The notes under the pieces: generated by a model | Told to the model about the DNA's origin: nothing | The model's input: only the letters and a program-made list of their open reading frames with translations | Database searches by the model: none | Assembly: GCA_947446835.1 (NCBI GenBank) | Contig: CANFHS010000160.1 | Location: 1 to 5,403 of the forward strand | Direction of reading: 5' to 3' | DNA length: 5,403 nt | Source of the DNA: Bacteriovoracaceae bacterium | GTDB taxonomy: Bacteria; Bdellovibrionota; UBA1018 | Shown: in pieces, positions 1-5,403 of the stretch | How the letters are laid out: every line of letters starts with the position of its first letter | Numbering within the stretch: the first letter of the stretch is position 1 | Translations under genes and position numbers: made by a program

Positions 1-235
1 CCCAGTGATCCATCTGCAGCAGGTTCAGGATGTCGCCGTTCAGGATGAGCTCGACCTCGGCGTCCTGGAATTCCCCCTGGCGATGGAAGTCCAGGAAGTC
101 GGCGAACTCGCGGTCGTACACGAAGTCCTCGAGGATGTTCCGGGTGCCGTCGCGGAAATACAGCCCCTTGCCCAGGTGAAAATCGCTCACCACGAGCTTG
201 AACCGGCGACGATGCGGCTGGAGCGTCTCAGCCAC
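1..235 (-). CDS. Calcineurin-like metallophosphoesterase, N-terminal part (cut by window edge)
   Basis: Only the first 78 residues are visible; the gene continues beyond base 1. Residues 14-22 read LVVSDFHLG, a beta strand followed by the Asp-x-His metal-binding motif (D18, H20) of calcineurin-like phosphoesterases. Residues 63-70 read LILNGDIL, the second metal-binding block with D68. The family uses a two-metal centre to cleave phosphomonoesters, phosphodiesters or pyrophosphates. The SDFHLG and GD spacing resembles LpxH-type UDP-2,3-diacylglucosamine hydrolases of lipid A synthesis. However, LpxH usually has GDxF(D/E) at the second block and here it is GDILN, so the substrate is left open. 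The GTG start at 235 overlaps the upstream GGDEF gene by 8 bases and has a good Shine-Dalgarno (GGAGGT), so translation is probably coupled. The GNH(D/E) and C-terminal histidine motifs lie outside the window. Family call is firm, substrate is not. Confidence 0.85.
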   Translation of the reverse strand, partial: MAETLQPHRRRFKLVVSDFHLGKGLYFRDGTRNILEDFVYDREFADFLDFHRQGEFQDAEVELILNGDILNLLQMDHW

Positions 236-1676
236 CCTCCTCACCTCCGGGCGGGTTCGTCTGGCCCTCGGACGGGGGCGTCTGCCCAGGCGGCATGGGA
301 GCGATGAACACGCTGTTGCGGGTGGCCCGCTTGGCCGCGTACATGGCGTGATCCGCGGCATCGATCACGGCCTTGACCGAGTCGGCGTGCTCCGGGAACA
401 GCGCCACCCCGATCGAGACGGTCAAACGGATGTTCTTGCCCTGCGCGGCCAGGAACACATGCTGCTCGATGGAGGAGCGGATGCGCTCGGCCACCCGCCG
501 GGCAGTGGGCAGGTCACAGCTGGTCAGCACGGCAACGAACTCGTCGCCCCCGTAACGGAACACGGTATCGTTGCCGCGCACGAAGCCCTTGAGCTGGCTT
601 CCCACCTCGTTCAGCAGCTGGGTGCCGGCCTGGTGCCCGTGGGCATCGTTGACGCTCTTGAAGCGGTCGGCATCGATGAACAGGATGGCGAACGAGCGCC
701 GGTTGGCGCTGGCCTGGGCGATCTCGCGCTCCAGGATGCTGTACAGGTAGCGCGTGTTGTACAGGCCGGTGGCGTCGTCCAGGTAAGCCAGCTGCTGCAC
801 GCCCTGGTACTGCTCGATGTTGCGACCGGTGACCTCGATCTGCGCCCTGAGCAGCCGCAGCCGGCTCTCGAAGTCCTCCAGATCCGGGGGCCTGCGGGGA
901 GACAGGCAGACACAGTAGTGATCCTCGCTTCCCACGCAGCGGAAACGGAACACGAAGAGCCCCGGGGTCAAGGCACTCCGCTCCACGAAGCGGTACACGT
1001 CCTGCGACGCGGCCAGCGACCTGAGGGCGCCCGAGGCCTGGATCGCGATGTCGAGGACCTCCTCGAGAGCGCTCTCCCGGTGGACCGGGTCCTGGACCGG
1101 GCTTTCGATCCGCGAGAAGTTCCCGTCCAGCAGGTGGTAGACGGCGGCATGTTCGCTCTTGAGCTCGCGCATGACGTGGCTCTGCACGATTCCCAGGATG
1201 CGGGCCTGGTCGAGCGAGGCCGAGATCATGTGGCAGCTGTTCACCAGGTTCAGGTAATGGGACGCGCCGCTGTCGTCGCCGAAGACGATCTTGCGGTCCA
1301 GACCGCGCTTGACGGCCAGCCGGAACGCCTCCAGGTCGAACGGCTTGCGGAGGTAATCCTCGGCGCCCATCCGGATCACGGCGACCGCTTCCTCGAGCGT
1401 GGCATCCTCGGCCACGACCAACACGCTGGTGGCCGGACTGACCCTCATCACCGACTCCAGCAGCTGGATGGATTCCTGGCCGCGAGCCGCCCCGCCGGGA
1501 AGGTCAACGACAACCAGGTGGTAGTTGAAGCGCGCAAGCCACTCGATCGACGCCTCGGCCCGCCCCACCACGTCGATCTGGCAATCGGCCACCCCCCGGA
1601 TCAGCTCGGACCAGTGCTCGGTCTGCTTGGGGTCGTCCTGAACGAGCAGGACCCGGTTCTCGTGGTTCGAGGTCAT
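228..1676 (-). CDS. Response regulator diguanylate cyclase: receiver, central GAF-like region, GGDEF
   Basis: A 482-residue protein. Residues about 7-130 are a receiver domain: acidic pair D14-D15, phospho-acceptor D58 (LVVVDLPGG) and the lysine of LRKPF (K111) are all present, so it should accept phosphate from a histidine kinase. Residues about 140-290 look like a divergent GAF-type sensor region; this is inferred from helix-strand pattern only. Residues about 295-460 are a GGDEF domain that makes c-di-GMP from two GTP. It has DDATGLYN at its start (300-307), metal ligand D335 in FIDADRFK, the GGDEF signature at 376-380, and the RxxD inhibitory site (R367-D370) at the usual spacing. The last 20 or so residues are a Pro/Gly-rich tail. 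No membrane segment is seen, so it is cytosolic. The ATG at 1676 overlaps the upstream stop as ATGA and has only a weak GGA ahead of it, so it probably depends on translational coupling. All catalytic residues are intact, which favours an active cyclase over a degenerate one. Confidence 0.95.
   Translation of the reverse strand: MTSNHENRVLLVQDDPKQTEHWSELIRGVADCQIDVVGRAEASIEWLARFNYHLVVVDLPGGAARGQESIQLLESVMRVSPATSVLVVAEDATLEEAVAVIRMGAEDYLRKPFDLEAFRLAVKRGLDRKIVFGDDSGASHYLNLVNSCHMISASLDQARILGIVQSHVMRELKSEHAAVYHLLDGNFSRIESPVQDPVHRESALEEVLDIAIQASGALRSLAASQDVYRFVERSALTPGLFVFRFRCVGSEDHYCVCLSPRRPPDLEDFESRLRLLRAQIEVTGRNIEQYQGVQQLAYLDDATGLYNTRYLYSILEREIAQASANRRSFAILFIDADRFKSVNDAHGHQAGTQLLNEVGSQLKGFVRGNDTVFRYGGDEFVAVLTSCDLPTARRVAERIRSSIEQHVFLAAQGKNIRLTVSIGVALFPEHADSVKAVIDAADHAMYAAKRATRNSVFIAPMPPGQTPPSEGQTNPPGGEEGG
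243..248 (-). promoter_or_regulatory. Shine-Dalgarno site of the metallophosphoesterase, inside the GGDEF gene
   Basis: On the minus strand GGAGGT ends 7 bases before the GTG start at 235, and a second purine run (GAGGAGG) follows it directly. These bases also encode the Gly-Gly near the C-terminal end (GGEEGG) of the GGDEF protein. This site decides the GTG at 235 as start rather than the in-frame GTG codons at residues 15-16. Confidence 0.7.
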
Positions 1677-3301
1677 GCCGATTCCAGTTCGGAGCCCTCG
1701 CCCTGCTCGTCGTCCTCGTCCGCGCCTCCGGAGGCTTCGCGCTCCAGTTCGGCGGCGCGGCCCGAATCCAGCAGGCCTCCGGCCACACGGACGGCCTTCA
1801 GGGCACGTCCCAGGCGATCCTTGAGCTGCGCGGAATTCTCCTTCTCGCGACGATGCTGGTCCTGCAGCAGATCCATGTTGAACTCGAGCAGATCCAGCTT
1901 GCGCTTGAGCTCGATGATCTTGTTCTCACGGGCCCCGATCAGGGCCTCGGAATCCTTCTTGATGATCTCCAGGCGGTTTTCGAGTTCCTTTTCGCGGACC
2001 CGGATCTTGCGGATGTCGGAACGCACGCGGTCCTTGAGCCGCTCCATCTCGTCGGTGGCCTCCCGCACCTGGAGCTCCAGGGCCCGCGTCCGGTCGGACT
2101 TGGCCTTGGACTGGAAGCGGAGCTCGTCGATCTCCACCTGGAGGCCTTCCAGCGCTAGCTGCTTTTCGCGCTCGAATTCGCCGATGCGCCCGCTCTGCTC
2201 GTGGATGACGTGCTCGAGCTCCGAGCTGCGGGCCTTCTCGTCCAGCAGCGCCGACTCGACCGACATGAGCTGGTCGCGCGTGGCCTTGAGCTGCGTGGAA
2301 AGGGCAGCCACGTCCTGCTCACGCAGCAGCAGGTACTTCTTGAGGGTCTCGAGGTCGGGGGTGTGGGCCGCGCCGCCCGGAACCACCGCGTCTCCCACGG
2401 GCTGGGTGAAATCGTAGGCCTGCTTCGAGGCGGCCTTGATCGACTCCGAGGCCATCGAGGCGGGCGAGTGGACCTGCCCGAACAGGTAGGGCACTTCGCG
2501 GGCCAGCTGCTCCTCTTCGGGCGACGGCCCCCGCGGCAGGGAAGCCGCCTCGGCCATGGCCTCCTCCTCCTCGCGCTCCAGGGTCGAAACCATGGTGTGC
2601 TGGAACAGGGACCGCGAGTCGAAAAGCGATGAGCTGGACTGCTCTTCCGCCGGCTTGATCTTGGACTCGAGCTTTGGCTCGGGCTTGGGCTCAGGCCGGG
2701 ATCCGGCCTTGGGCTCGGGCTTGGGCCTTTCCTTCTTGATGGTCTTGGTGCGCTCCCGGCGCTCCGGCGCAGGCGCGTCGGCCAGCTCGGGCATCTCCAG
2801 GCGCACCGAGGTGGCCGAGGTCACTTCCTCGCCGTGACGGAAGACCGAGCCCGCGTCCTCCAGCACCATGGCCTGGCCGGCGTCCGTGAGAAGCTCGGCC
2901 GCTCCCACCCGGAGCTGCTGACCGAACATCTTCTCGAGGACTTCAAAGAACTGCGCCTCTGTGAACGGGTAGTGAAGGTAAGCGTGGACCCCGTCGGGAG
3001 TCTCCTGATGGGCGGAACACTCCGCGTCGCCCCAGCTCGACGAGGTCAGGATGACCGGGAGGTCCTGCTGCTCGGGATCGGCCTTGAGCTTGCGCACGAA
3101 CTCCAGCCCGGGCTCCCCGTCCATGCCCGGCGCGGCTTCGCGGTGCACGATGGCCAGGTCGACCGTGCGCCCGTGGAACTTCAGCGCCCGGAGCGCTTCC
3201 AGCGGGTGGCCAGAAAACAGGCAAGCGTCGCCGCGGCGCTGAAGCGCCTCGAGCAAAGTCCGCTCGGCCTCGATGTGAGGATTCAGAAAGAGAATCTTCA
3301 T
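1673..3301 (-). CDS. Pseudo-receiver domain protein with Pro/Lys linker and long coiled coil (FrzS-like layout)
   Basis: A 542-residue protein in three parts. Residues 1-126 match the receiver fold: MKILFLN strand, PGMDG turn (58-62), LPVILTSS (81-88), and YLHYPF (108-113) where YxxKPF is expected. Key residues are replaced: the N-terminal acidic pair is N7-P8, the acceptor position after LAIV is H53, and the conserved lysine is Y111. It therefore should not be phosphorylated. Residues about 175-315 are a charged, disordered linker with PKPEPK repeats. Residues about 316-500 are an almost unbroken coiled coil rich in Glu, Lys, Arg and Leu. It ends in a distinctive block (EFNMDLLQDQHRREKE, about 473-488, then RVAGGLL, 505-511), followed by an acidic tail. 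Pseudo-receiver plus linker plus coiled coil is the layout of Myxococcus FrzS, a polar motility protein; homology is not shown by this alone. It is the first gene of the leftward operon and feeds into the GGDEF gene through an ATGA overlap. The likely role is a scaffold or localisation factor. The ATG at 3301 is chosen because the receiver strand begins at once; the ribosome site is weak (GAAGAG, 7 bases upstream). Confidence 0.85.
   Translation of the reverse strand: MKILFLNPHIEAERTLLEALQRRGDACLFSGHPLEALRALKFHGRTVDLAIVHREAAPGMDGEPGLEFVRKLKADPEQQDLPVILTSSSWGDAECSAHQETPDGVHAYLHYPFTEAQFFEVLEKMFGQQLRVGAAELLTDAGQAMVLEDAGSVFRHGEEVTSATSVRLEMPELADAPAPERRERTKTIKKERPKPEPKAGSRPEPKPEPKLESKIKPAEEQSSSSLFDSRSLFQHTMVSTLEREEEEAMAEAASLPRGPSPEEEQLAREVPYLFGQVHSPASMASESIKAASKQAYDFTQPVGDAVVPGGAAHTPDLETLKKYLLLREQDVAALSTQLKATRDQLMSVESALLDEKARSSELEHVIHEQSGRIGEFEREKQLALEGLQVEIDELRFQSKAKSDRTRALELQVREATDEMERLKDRVRSDIRKIRVREKELENRLEIIKKDSEALIGARENKIIELKRKLDLLEFNMDLLQDQHRREKENSAQLKDRLGRALKAVRVAGGLLDSGRAAELEREASGGADEDDEQGEGSELESA
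2673..2726 (-). repeat. Short direct repeat encoding PKPEPK in the linker
   Basis: An 18-base unit at 2709-2726 recurs at 2673-2690 with one mismatch, exactly 36 bases (12 codons) apart. It encodes PKPEPK at residues 193-198 and again at 205-210 of the pseudo-receiver protein. This looks like internal duplication in a flexible, low-complexity linker whose length may vary between strains. Confidence 0.75.
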
Positions 3302-3372
3302 CCCTTGGCTCTTCGGCCAAAAGGCCCCTCAAGTTGACACTCTCTTTTCAAATCGCTAAGGTTTTCAGCACC
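3302..3372. other. Divergent intergenic spacer, the only non-coding stretch
   Basis: About 70 bases separate the start of the leftward pseudo-receiver operon from the ATG of the rightward membrane protein. The part around 3334-3365 is noticeably richer in A and T than the flanking genes. It holds the rightward promoter. For the leftward operon I see no convincing -35/-10 pair, although a promoter must lie here or slightly inside the rightward gene. A self-complementary GGCC-AAAA-GGCC sits at 3315-3326, and a TTGGC/GCCAA hairpin with a 6-base loop (3305-3320) lies next to the leftward start codon. Confidence 0.6.
3334..3362 (+). promoter_or_regulatory. Sigma70-type promoter for the membrane protein-bactofilin operon
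   Basis: A perfect TTGACA -35 box (3334-3339) is followed after 17 bases by TAAGGT (3357-3362). The second element matches only three of six -10 positions, but these are the most conserved ones (T1, A2, T6). Transcription would start near 3368-3370, only a few bases before the ATG at 3373. The spacing and exact -35 make this a good candidate. A -35 match can occur by chance, but this one sits in the only non-coding gap. Confidence 0.6.
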
Positions 3373-4284
3373 ATGACTCCAGCTCGTCCCGACTCGGGCG
3401 ACCCCGTCACCGTACTGGTCTTCAAGGACAACTACGCTTCCCGGTCGTTCCAGTTTCCACTGGGCTGGTTCTCCCGTTTGGGAATCCTTCTTGGAACCGC
3501 GGTGTTGGCCACCACAGGGTCCACCGGAGCGGCCATCTACTGGTTCGTCAAAGCCCAACGCCTGGGCCCGGAACGCGTCCAGGACCTGGAGCAGGAGACC
3601 CGCGACCTGCGGCTCAAGCTGGCTTCCGCCACCCAAGCGAGCGGCGTCAATCCGCTGGCGCAGGCGTCTCCCGTGGCCGCCGCCGCCAAACCCATCGCGA
3701 TGGCGCCACCCCAGGTGCAGCCGGAAGCGCCGGCGCCCGCTCTTCCCGGTCCCATCCGTCTGGCGAACTTCGCTCAGATGGCGCCACGCGTGGCCAACTT
3801 TCCCATGCTCCGGAACACCGGCACCATTCCGGACCTGGCCAAGCTCTCTTTCCGCCTGAGCGCGCTTCAGGCCACCTGGAAAGGCCACACCCTCCAGGTG
3901 CACTCCAGCATCCAGTACATTGCCAACGATGGAGGCAACCAGCAGGGCCGCATCGTGATCCTGGCCCGAGGCCCCGAGAGCCTGCTCGCCTACCCCCGCG
4001 GAGTGCTCGACACGGCCCACTCGGGCTCGCTCATCAACCCGGACCGCGGCGAATTCTTTTCGGTCAGCCGCATGCGGCCCATCCAGGCCGACTTCGGCCC
4101 GCTCGAGCCCAAGGGTTCCGTCTCAGAAGTCACGATCCTCATCCTGAACCTGGAAGGACAGATCCTTTACCAGGAACGGGCTGAAATCGCGGCCACGGTC
4201 CAAAATACGGCGCAAACCACGGCCCCTGCCGCGAGCCACTCGCCGCAACCGCGCAAGTCGCCGACCCCAGGAGCCACGCCGTGA
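3373..4284 (+). CDS. Single-pass membrane protein encoded with bactofilin; function unknown
   Basis: From the ATG at 3373 the protein has 303 residues. Residues 1-35 are a short N-terminal segment containing VTVLVFKDNYASRSFQFP (12-29). Residues about 36-59 are one hydrophobic membrane helix. Residues 66-86 are a short heptad-like charged helix, 94-127 an Ala/Pro-rich linker, and 150-276 a probable beta-rich C-terminal domain (for example GRIVILARG at 192-200, and EVTILILNLEGQILY at 252-266). The last 25 residues are Pro/Ala/Thr-rich. I do not recognise the C-terminal domain; its strand-and-turn pattern faintly recalls DUF6776-type domains. An upstream TTG at 3334 is also in frame, but it falls in the -35 box, so I prefer the ATG. 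Only a weak AAGG lies 11 bases ahead of that ATG. The stop overlaps the bactofilin start as GTGA. The helix and N-terminal tail suggest an envelope-anchored partner of the polymer (inference). Confidence 0.8.
   Translation: MTPARPDSGDPVTVLVFKDNYASRSFQFPLGWFSRLGILLGTAVLATTGSTGAAIYWFVKAQRLGPERVQDLEQETRDLRLKLASATQASGVNPLAQASPVAAAAKPIAMAPPQVQPEAPAPALPGPIRLANFAQMAPRVANFPMLRNTGTIPDLAKLSFRLSALQATWKGHTLQVHSSIQYIANDGGNQQGRIVILARGPESLLAYPRGVLDTAHSGSLINPDRGEFFSVSRMRPIQADFGPLEPKGSVSEVTILILNLEGQILYQERAEIAATVQNTAQTTAPAASHSPQPRKSPTPGATP
4269..4273 (+). promoter_or_regulatory. Shine-Dalgarno site of the bactofilin gene
   Basis: AGGAG lies 7 bases before the GTG at 4281, inside the last codons of the membrane-protein gene. 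It supports the GTG start and, with the GTGA overlap, coupled translation of the two proteins. Confidence 0.65.
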
Positions 4285-4676
4285 AGCCCGCTGTGATCTC
4301 GGAAAGCTCGCTGAACCTGATCGCCGAAGGCACCCGCATCGAGGGCAAGATCCACCTGGGCCAGGTGTCGCGCGTCCACGGCGCCCTGATCGGCCAGGTG
4401 GAGGCGCCGGCCGGCAGTACCCTCATCATCGCCGAAAACGGCTGGGTCGAAGGCAACATCCTGGCCGACTCGCTGTTCATCGACGGCTTCGTGCGCGGCG
4501 ACATCGTGGCCCGCACCCGGATCACCGTGTCCGGAACCGGGCGCGTGATCGGAAACCTGCGCGCCCCGACCGTGGCGCTCCAGTTCGGCTCCTACTTCGA
4601 AGGCAGCTGCCATTCGGGCCGCGAAGCCTCGAACGACCGCAAACTCACTGCAGGTCCTGAATTGTCACCCGCTTGA
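4281..4676 (+). CDS. Bactofilin (DUF583 polymer-forming cytoskeletal protein)
   Basis: A 131-residue protein, within the usual size of bactofilins. After a short N-terminal tail (1-10), residues about 11-110 form the bactofilin core, a right-handed beta-helix built of short repeats. Glycine turns recur: EGTRIEGKI (16-24), VHGALIGQVEA (32-42), NGWVEGNILADSLFIDGFVRGDI (53-75), GTGRVIGNLRAP (85-96) and FGSYFEGSC (102-110). Bactofilins assemble without nucleotide into filaments, often membrane-associated. They position peptidoglycan enzymes, polar proteins or chromosome-segregation factors in several Gram-negative groups. The C-terminal tail (111-131) is polar and short. The start is GTG, with a good ribosome site and a 4-base overlap with the membrane-protein gene, so the two are very likely co-expressed and may act together. 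No M23 peptidase gene, a frequent bactofilin neighbour, is visible in this window. The stop lies 32 bases inside the opposing M16 gene. Confidence 0.95.
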   Translation: MKPAVISESSLNLIAEGTRIEGKIHLGQVSRVHGALIGQVEAPAGSTLIIAENGWVEGNILADSLFIDGFVRGDIVARTRITVSGTGRVIGNLRAPTVALQFGSYFEGSCHSGREASNDRKLTAGPELSPA

Positions 4677-5403
4677 GATCCTTGAAGCCTGCCCTGCGAA
4701 GGCCAGGTTCCAGCGCCGTCCAGTCGCCGGCCACCACGGTGATGCTTTCTTCGAGTCGCAAGGCACGGGTCACCACGTCCTTCACCTCGGCCAGGCCCAC
4801 CGCCGAAACCTTCGGCAGGAACGCGTTCAGGTAATCAGGCCCCAGATCGAGCAGGTGCCCGTTGATCCAGCGGCCCGCCACGGCGCCCGGAGTGGAGACC
4901 CCCAGCGGAAAGCTGCCGACCAGGTAATCCTTGGCCATGCCCACCTCCTCGGCGGATACATCCCCTTTGCGGATGCTATCGAGGATCTCGCGGGTCTTGA
5001 TCAGGAGCGGACCCACTGTCTCGTTGGCGGTGGCGGCGTTCACGACCATGCGCGAGTTGTACTCGTCATAGCCGACCGAGCTGGAAATTCCGTAGGTCAG
5101 CCCGAGCTGGTCGCGGATGACTGAATTGAGGCGGCTGTTGAAGTACTCGCCGATCAACGCGTTGGCGACTTCGAGCGGGTACTTGTCCGCGGAGCGGATG
5201 GAGGGCGCGGGCCAACCCACCACCACCTGAGCCTGCGTCAGGCCGGGTCGATCGACGACCAGGATCTGGCCCCGCTTGGCGCGCACGCGCGGATCCGTGA
5301 ACTTGCCCACCGGACGCGCGGGCGCGGCACCCTGCCAGGCCCCGAACAGCCCCAGCAGCACCTGCCTCATCCGGGGCCGGTCCACCCGACCCACCACCAG
5401 CAG
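4645..5403 (-). CDS. M16 (insulinase/pitrilysin-type) peptidase family protein, C-terminal 252 residues
   Basis: The gene enters from beyond base 5403; 252 residues and the stop are visible. The visible start, LLVVGRVDRPRMRQVLLGLFGAW, matches the end of the first M16 lobe (usually VVGDVDPxxxxxLxxxxFGxW). A linker follows, then the second lobe: QAQVVVGWPAP (57-67), an alpha-helical EVANALIGEYFNSRLNSVIRD (78-98), the hallmark GLTYGISSSV (101-110), and a final TVVAGD strand. The second lobe contributes substrate-binding residues; the zinc motif HxxEH would lie in the missing first lobe. Whether this protein is catalytic or the inactive partner of a two-gene M16 pair therefore cannot be told here. 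Bacterial M16 proteins of this layout are about 430-480 residues, often secreted or periplasmic, or fused as about 900-residue proteins. The C-terminal codons overlap the bactofilin gene on the other strand by 32 bases. Family call is secure, activity is not. Confidence 0.9.
   Translation of the reverse strand: MLVVGRVDRPRMRQVLLGLFGAWQGAAPARPVGKFTDPRVRAKRGQILVVDRPGLTQAQVVVGWPAPSIRSADKYPLEVANALIGEYFNSRLNSVIRDQLGLTYGISSSVGYDEYNSRMVVNAATANETVGPLLIKTREILDSIRKGDVSAEEVGMAKDYLVGSFPLGVSTPGAVAGRWINGHLLDLGPDYLNAFLPKVSAVGLAEVKDVVTRALRLEESITVVAGDWTALEPGLRRAGFKDLKRVTIQDLQ

Noticed and set aside
198..2417. A 739-codon open frame on the plus strand, antisense to the cyclase and the coiled-coil gene
   Set aside because: Its composition is low-complexity (Ser/Arg-rich in the second half, where it is antisense to Glu/Leu/Lys coiled-coil codons), it has no recognisable domain, and it lies opposite two genes with clear domains. 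Long antisense frames are expected in GC-rich DNA.
2673..2726. Repeats in the Pro/Lys linker as a CRISPR or mobile-element trace
   Set aside because: There are only two units, in frame within a coding linker, encoding PKPEPK. Internal codon duplication explains them.
3305..3326. Hairpin TTGGC/GCCAA and palindrome GGCC-AAAA-GGCC in the divergent spacer as a terminator or operator
   Set aside because: The stems are only 4-5 bases with no T-tract, and GC-rich DNA gives these often. An operator is possible but unsupported.
3298..4020. A 240-codon open frame on the minus strand opposite the membrane-protein gene
   Set aside because: Gly/Arg-rich with no domain, it would remove the divergent spacer and overlap the pseudo-receiver start. 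The plus-strand gene has a membrane helix, a promoter and an operon partner.
4167..4613. Two antisense frames opposite the bactofilin gene
   Set aside because: They mirror the bactofilin repeats, and the bactofilin assignment is secure.
4677..4740. Possible intrinsic terminator after the bactofilin gene (GCCT/AGGC stem)
   Set aside because: The stem is 4 bases with a long loop and no T-run, and it lies inside M16 coding sequence.

Overview
The window is GC-rich, gene-dense bacterial chromosome with no RNA genes, mobile elements or CRISPR visible. Six protein genes cover all but about 70 bases; the first and last run off the window ends. The gene set is a receiver-GGDEF c-di-GMP protein, a degenerate receiver fused to a long coiled coil (the layout of Myxococcus FrzS), a bactofilin with a membrane partner, and a zinc-peptidase-type M16 protein. 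This suggests a Gram-negative of the old deltaproteobacterial assemblage, such as Bdellovibrionota or Myxococcota. That placement is recalled from domain content and wording, not from a search, and another high-GC phylum such as Acidobacteriota cannot be excluded.

Layout. From the divergent spacer at about 3302-3372, three genes run leftward on the minus strand. They are the pseudo-receiver/coiled-coil protein (3301-1673), the receiver-GGDEF protein (1676-228) and the start of a calcineurin-like metallophosphoesterase (from 235, cut at base 1). Successive genes overlap by 4 and 8 bases, so they almost certainly form one operon. Rightward from the same spacer run a single-pass membrane protein (3373-4284) and a bactofilin (4281-4676), overlapping by 4 bases. 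A sigma70-like promoter (TTGACA, 17 bases, TAAGGT) lies just before the membrane protein. An M16 peptidase-family gene enters from the right edge on the minus strand and ends inside the bactofilin gene, giving a 32-base tail-to-tail overlap.

How the genes may work together (inference). The left operon joins a phospho-dead receiver scaffold to a diguanylate cyclase with intact receiver, GGDEF and I-site motifs. The right operon makes a cytoskeletal polymer plus a membrane protein that could tie it to the envelope. The shared divergent spacer makes a combined cell-polarity, shape or surface-motility module plausible. The phosphoesterase and the M16 protein may be unrelated neighbours.
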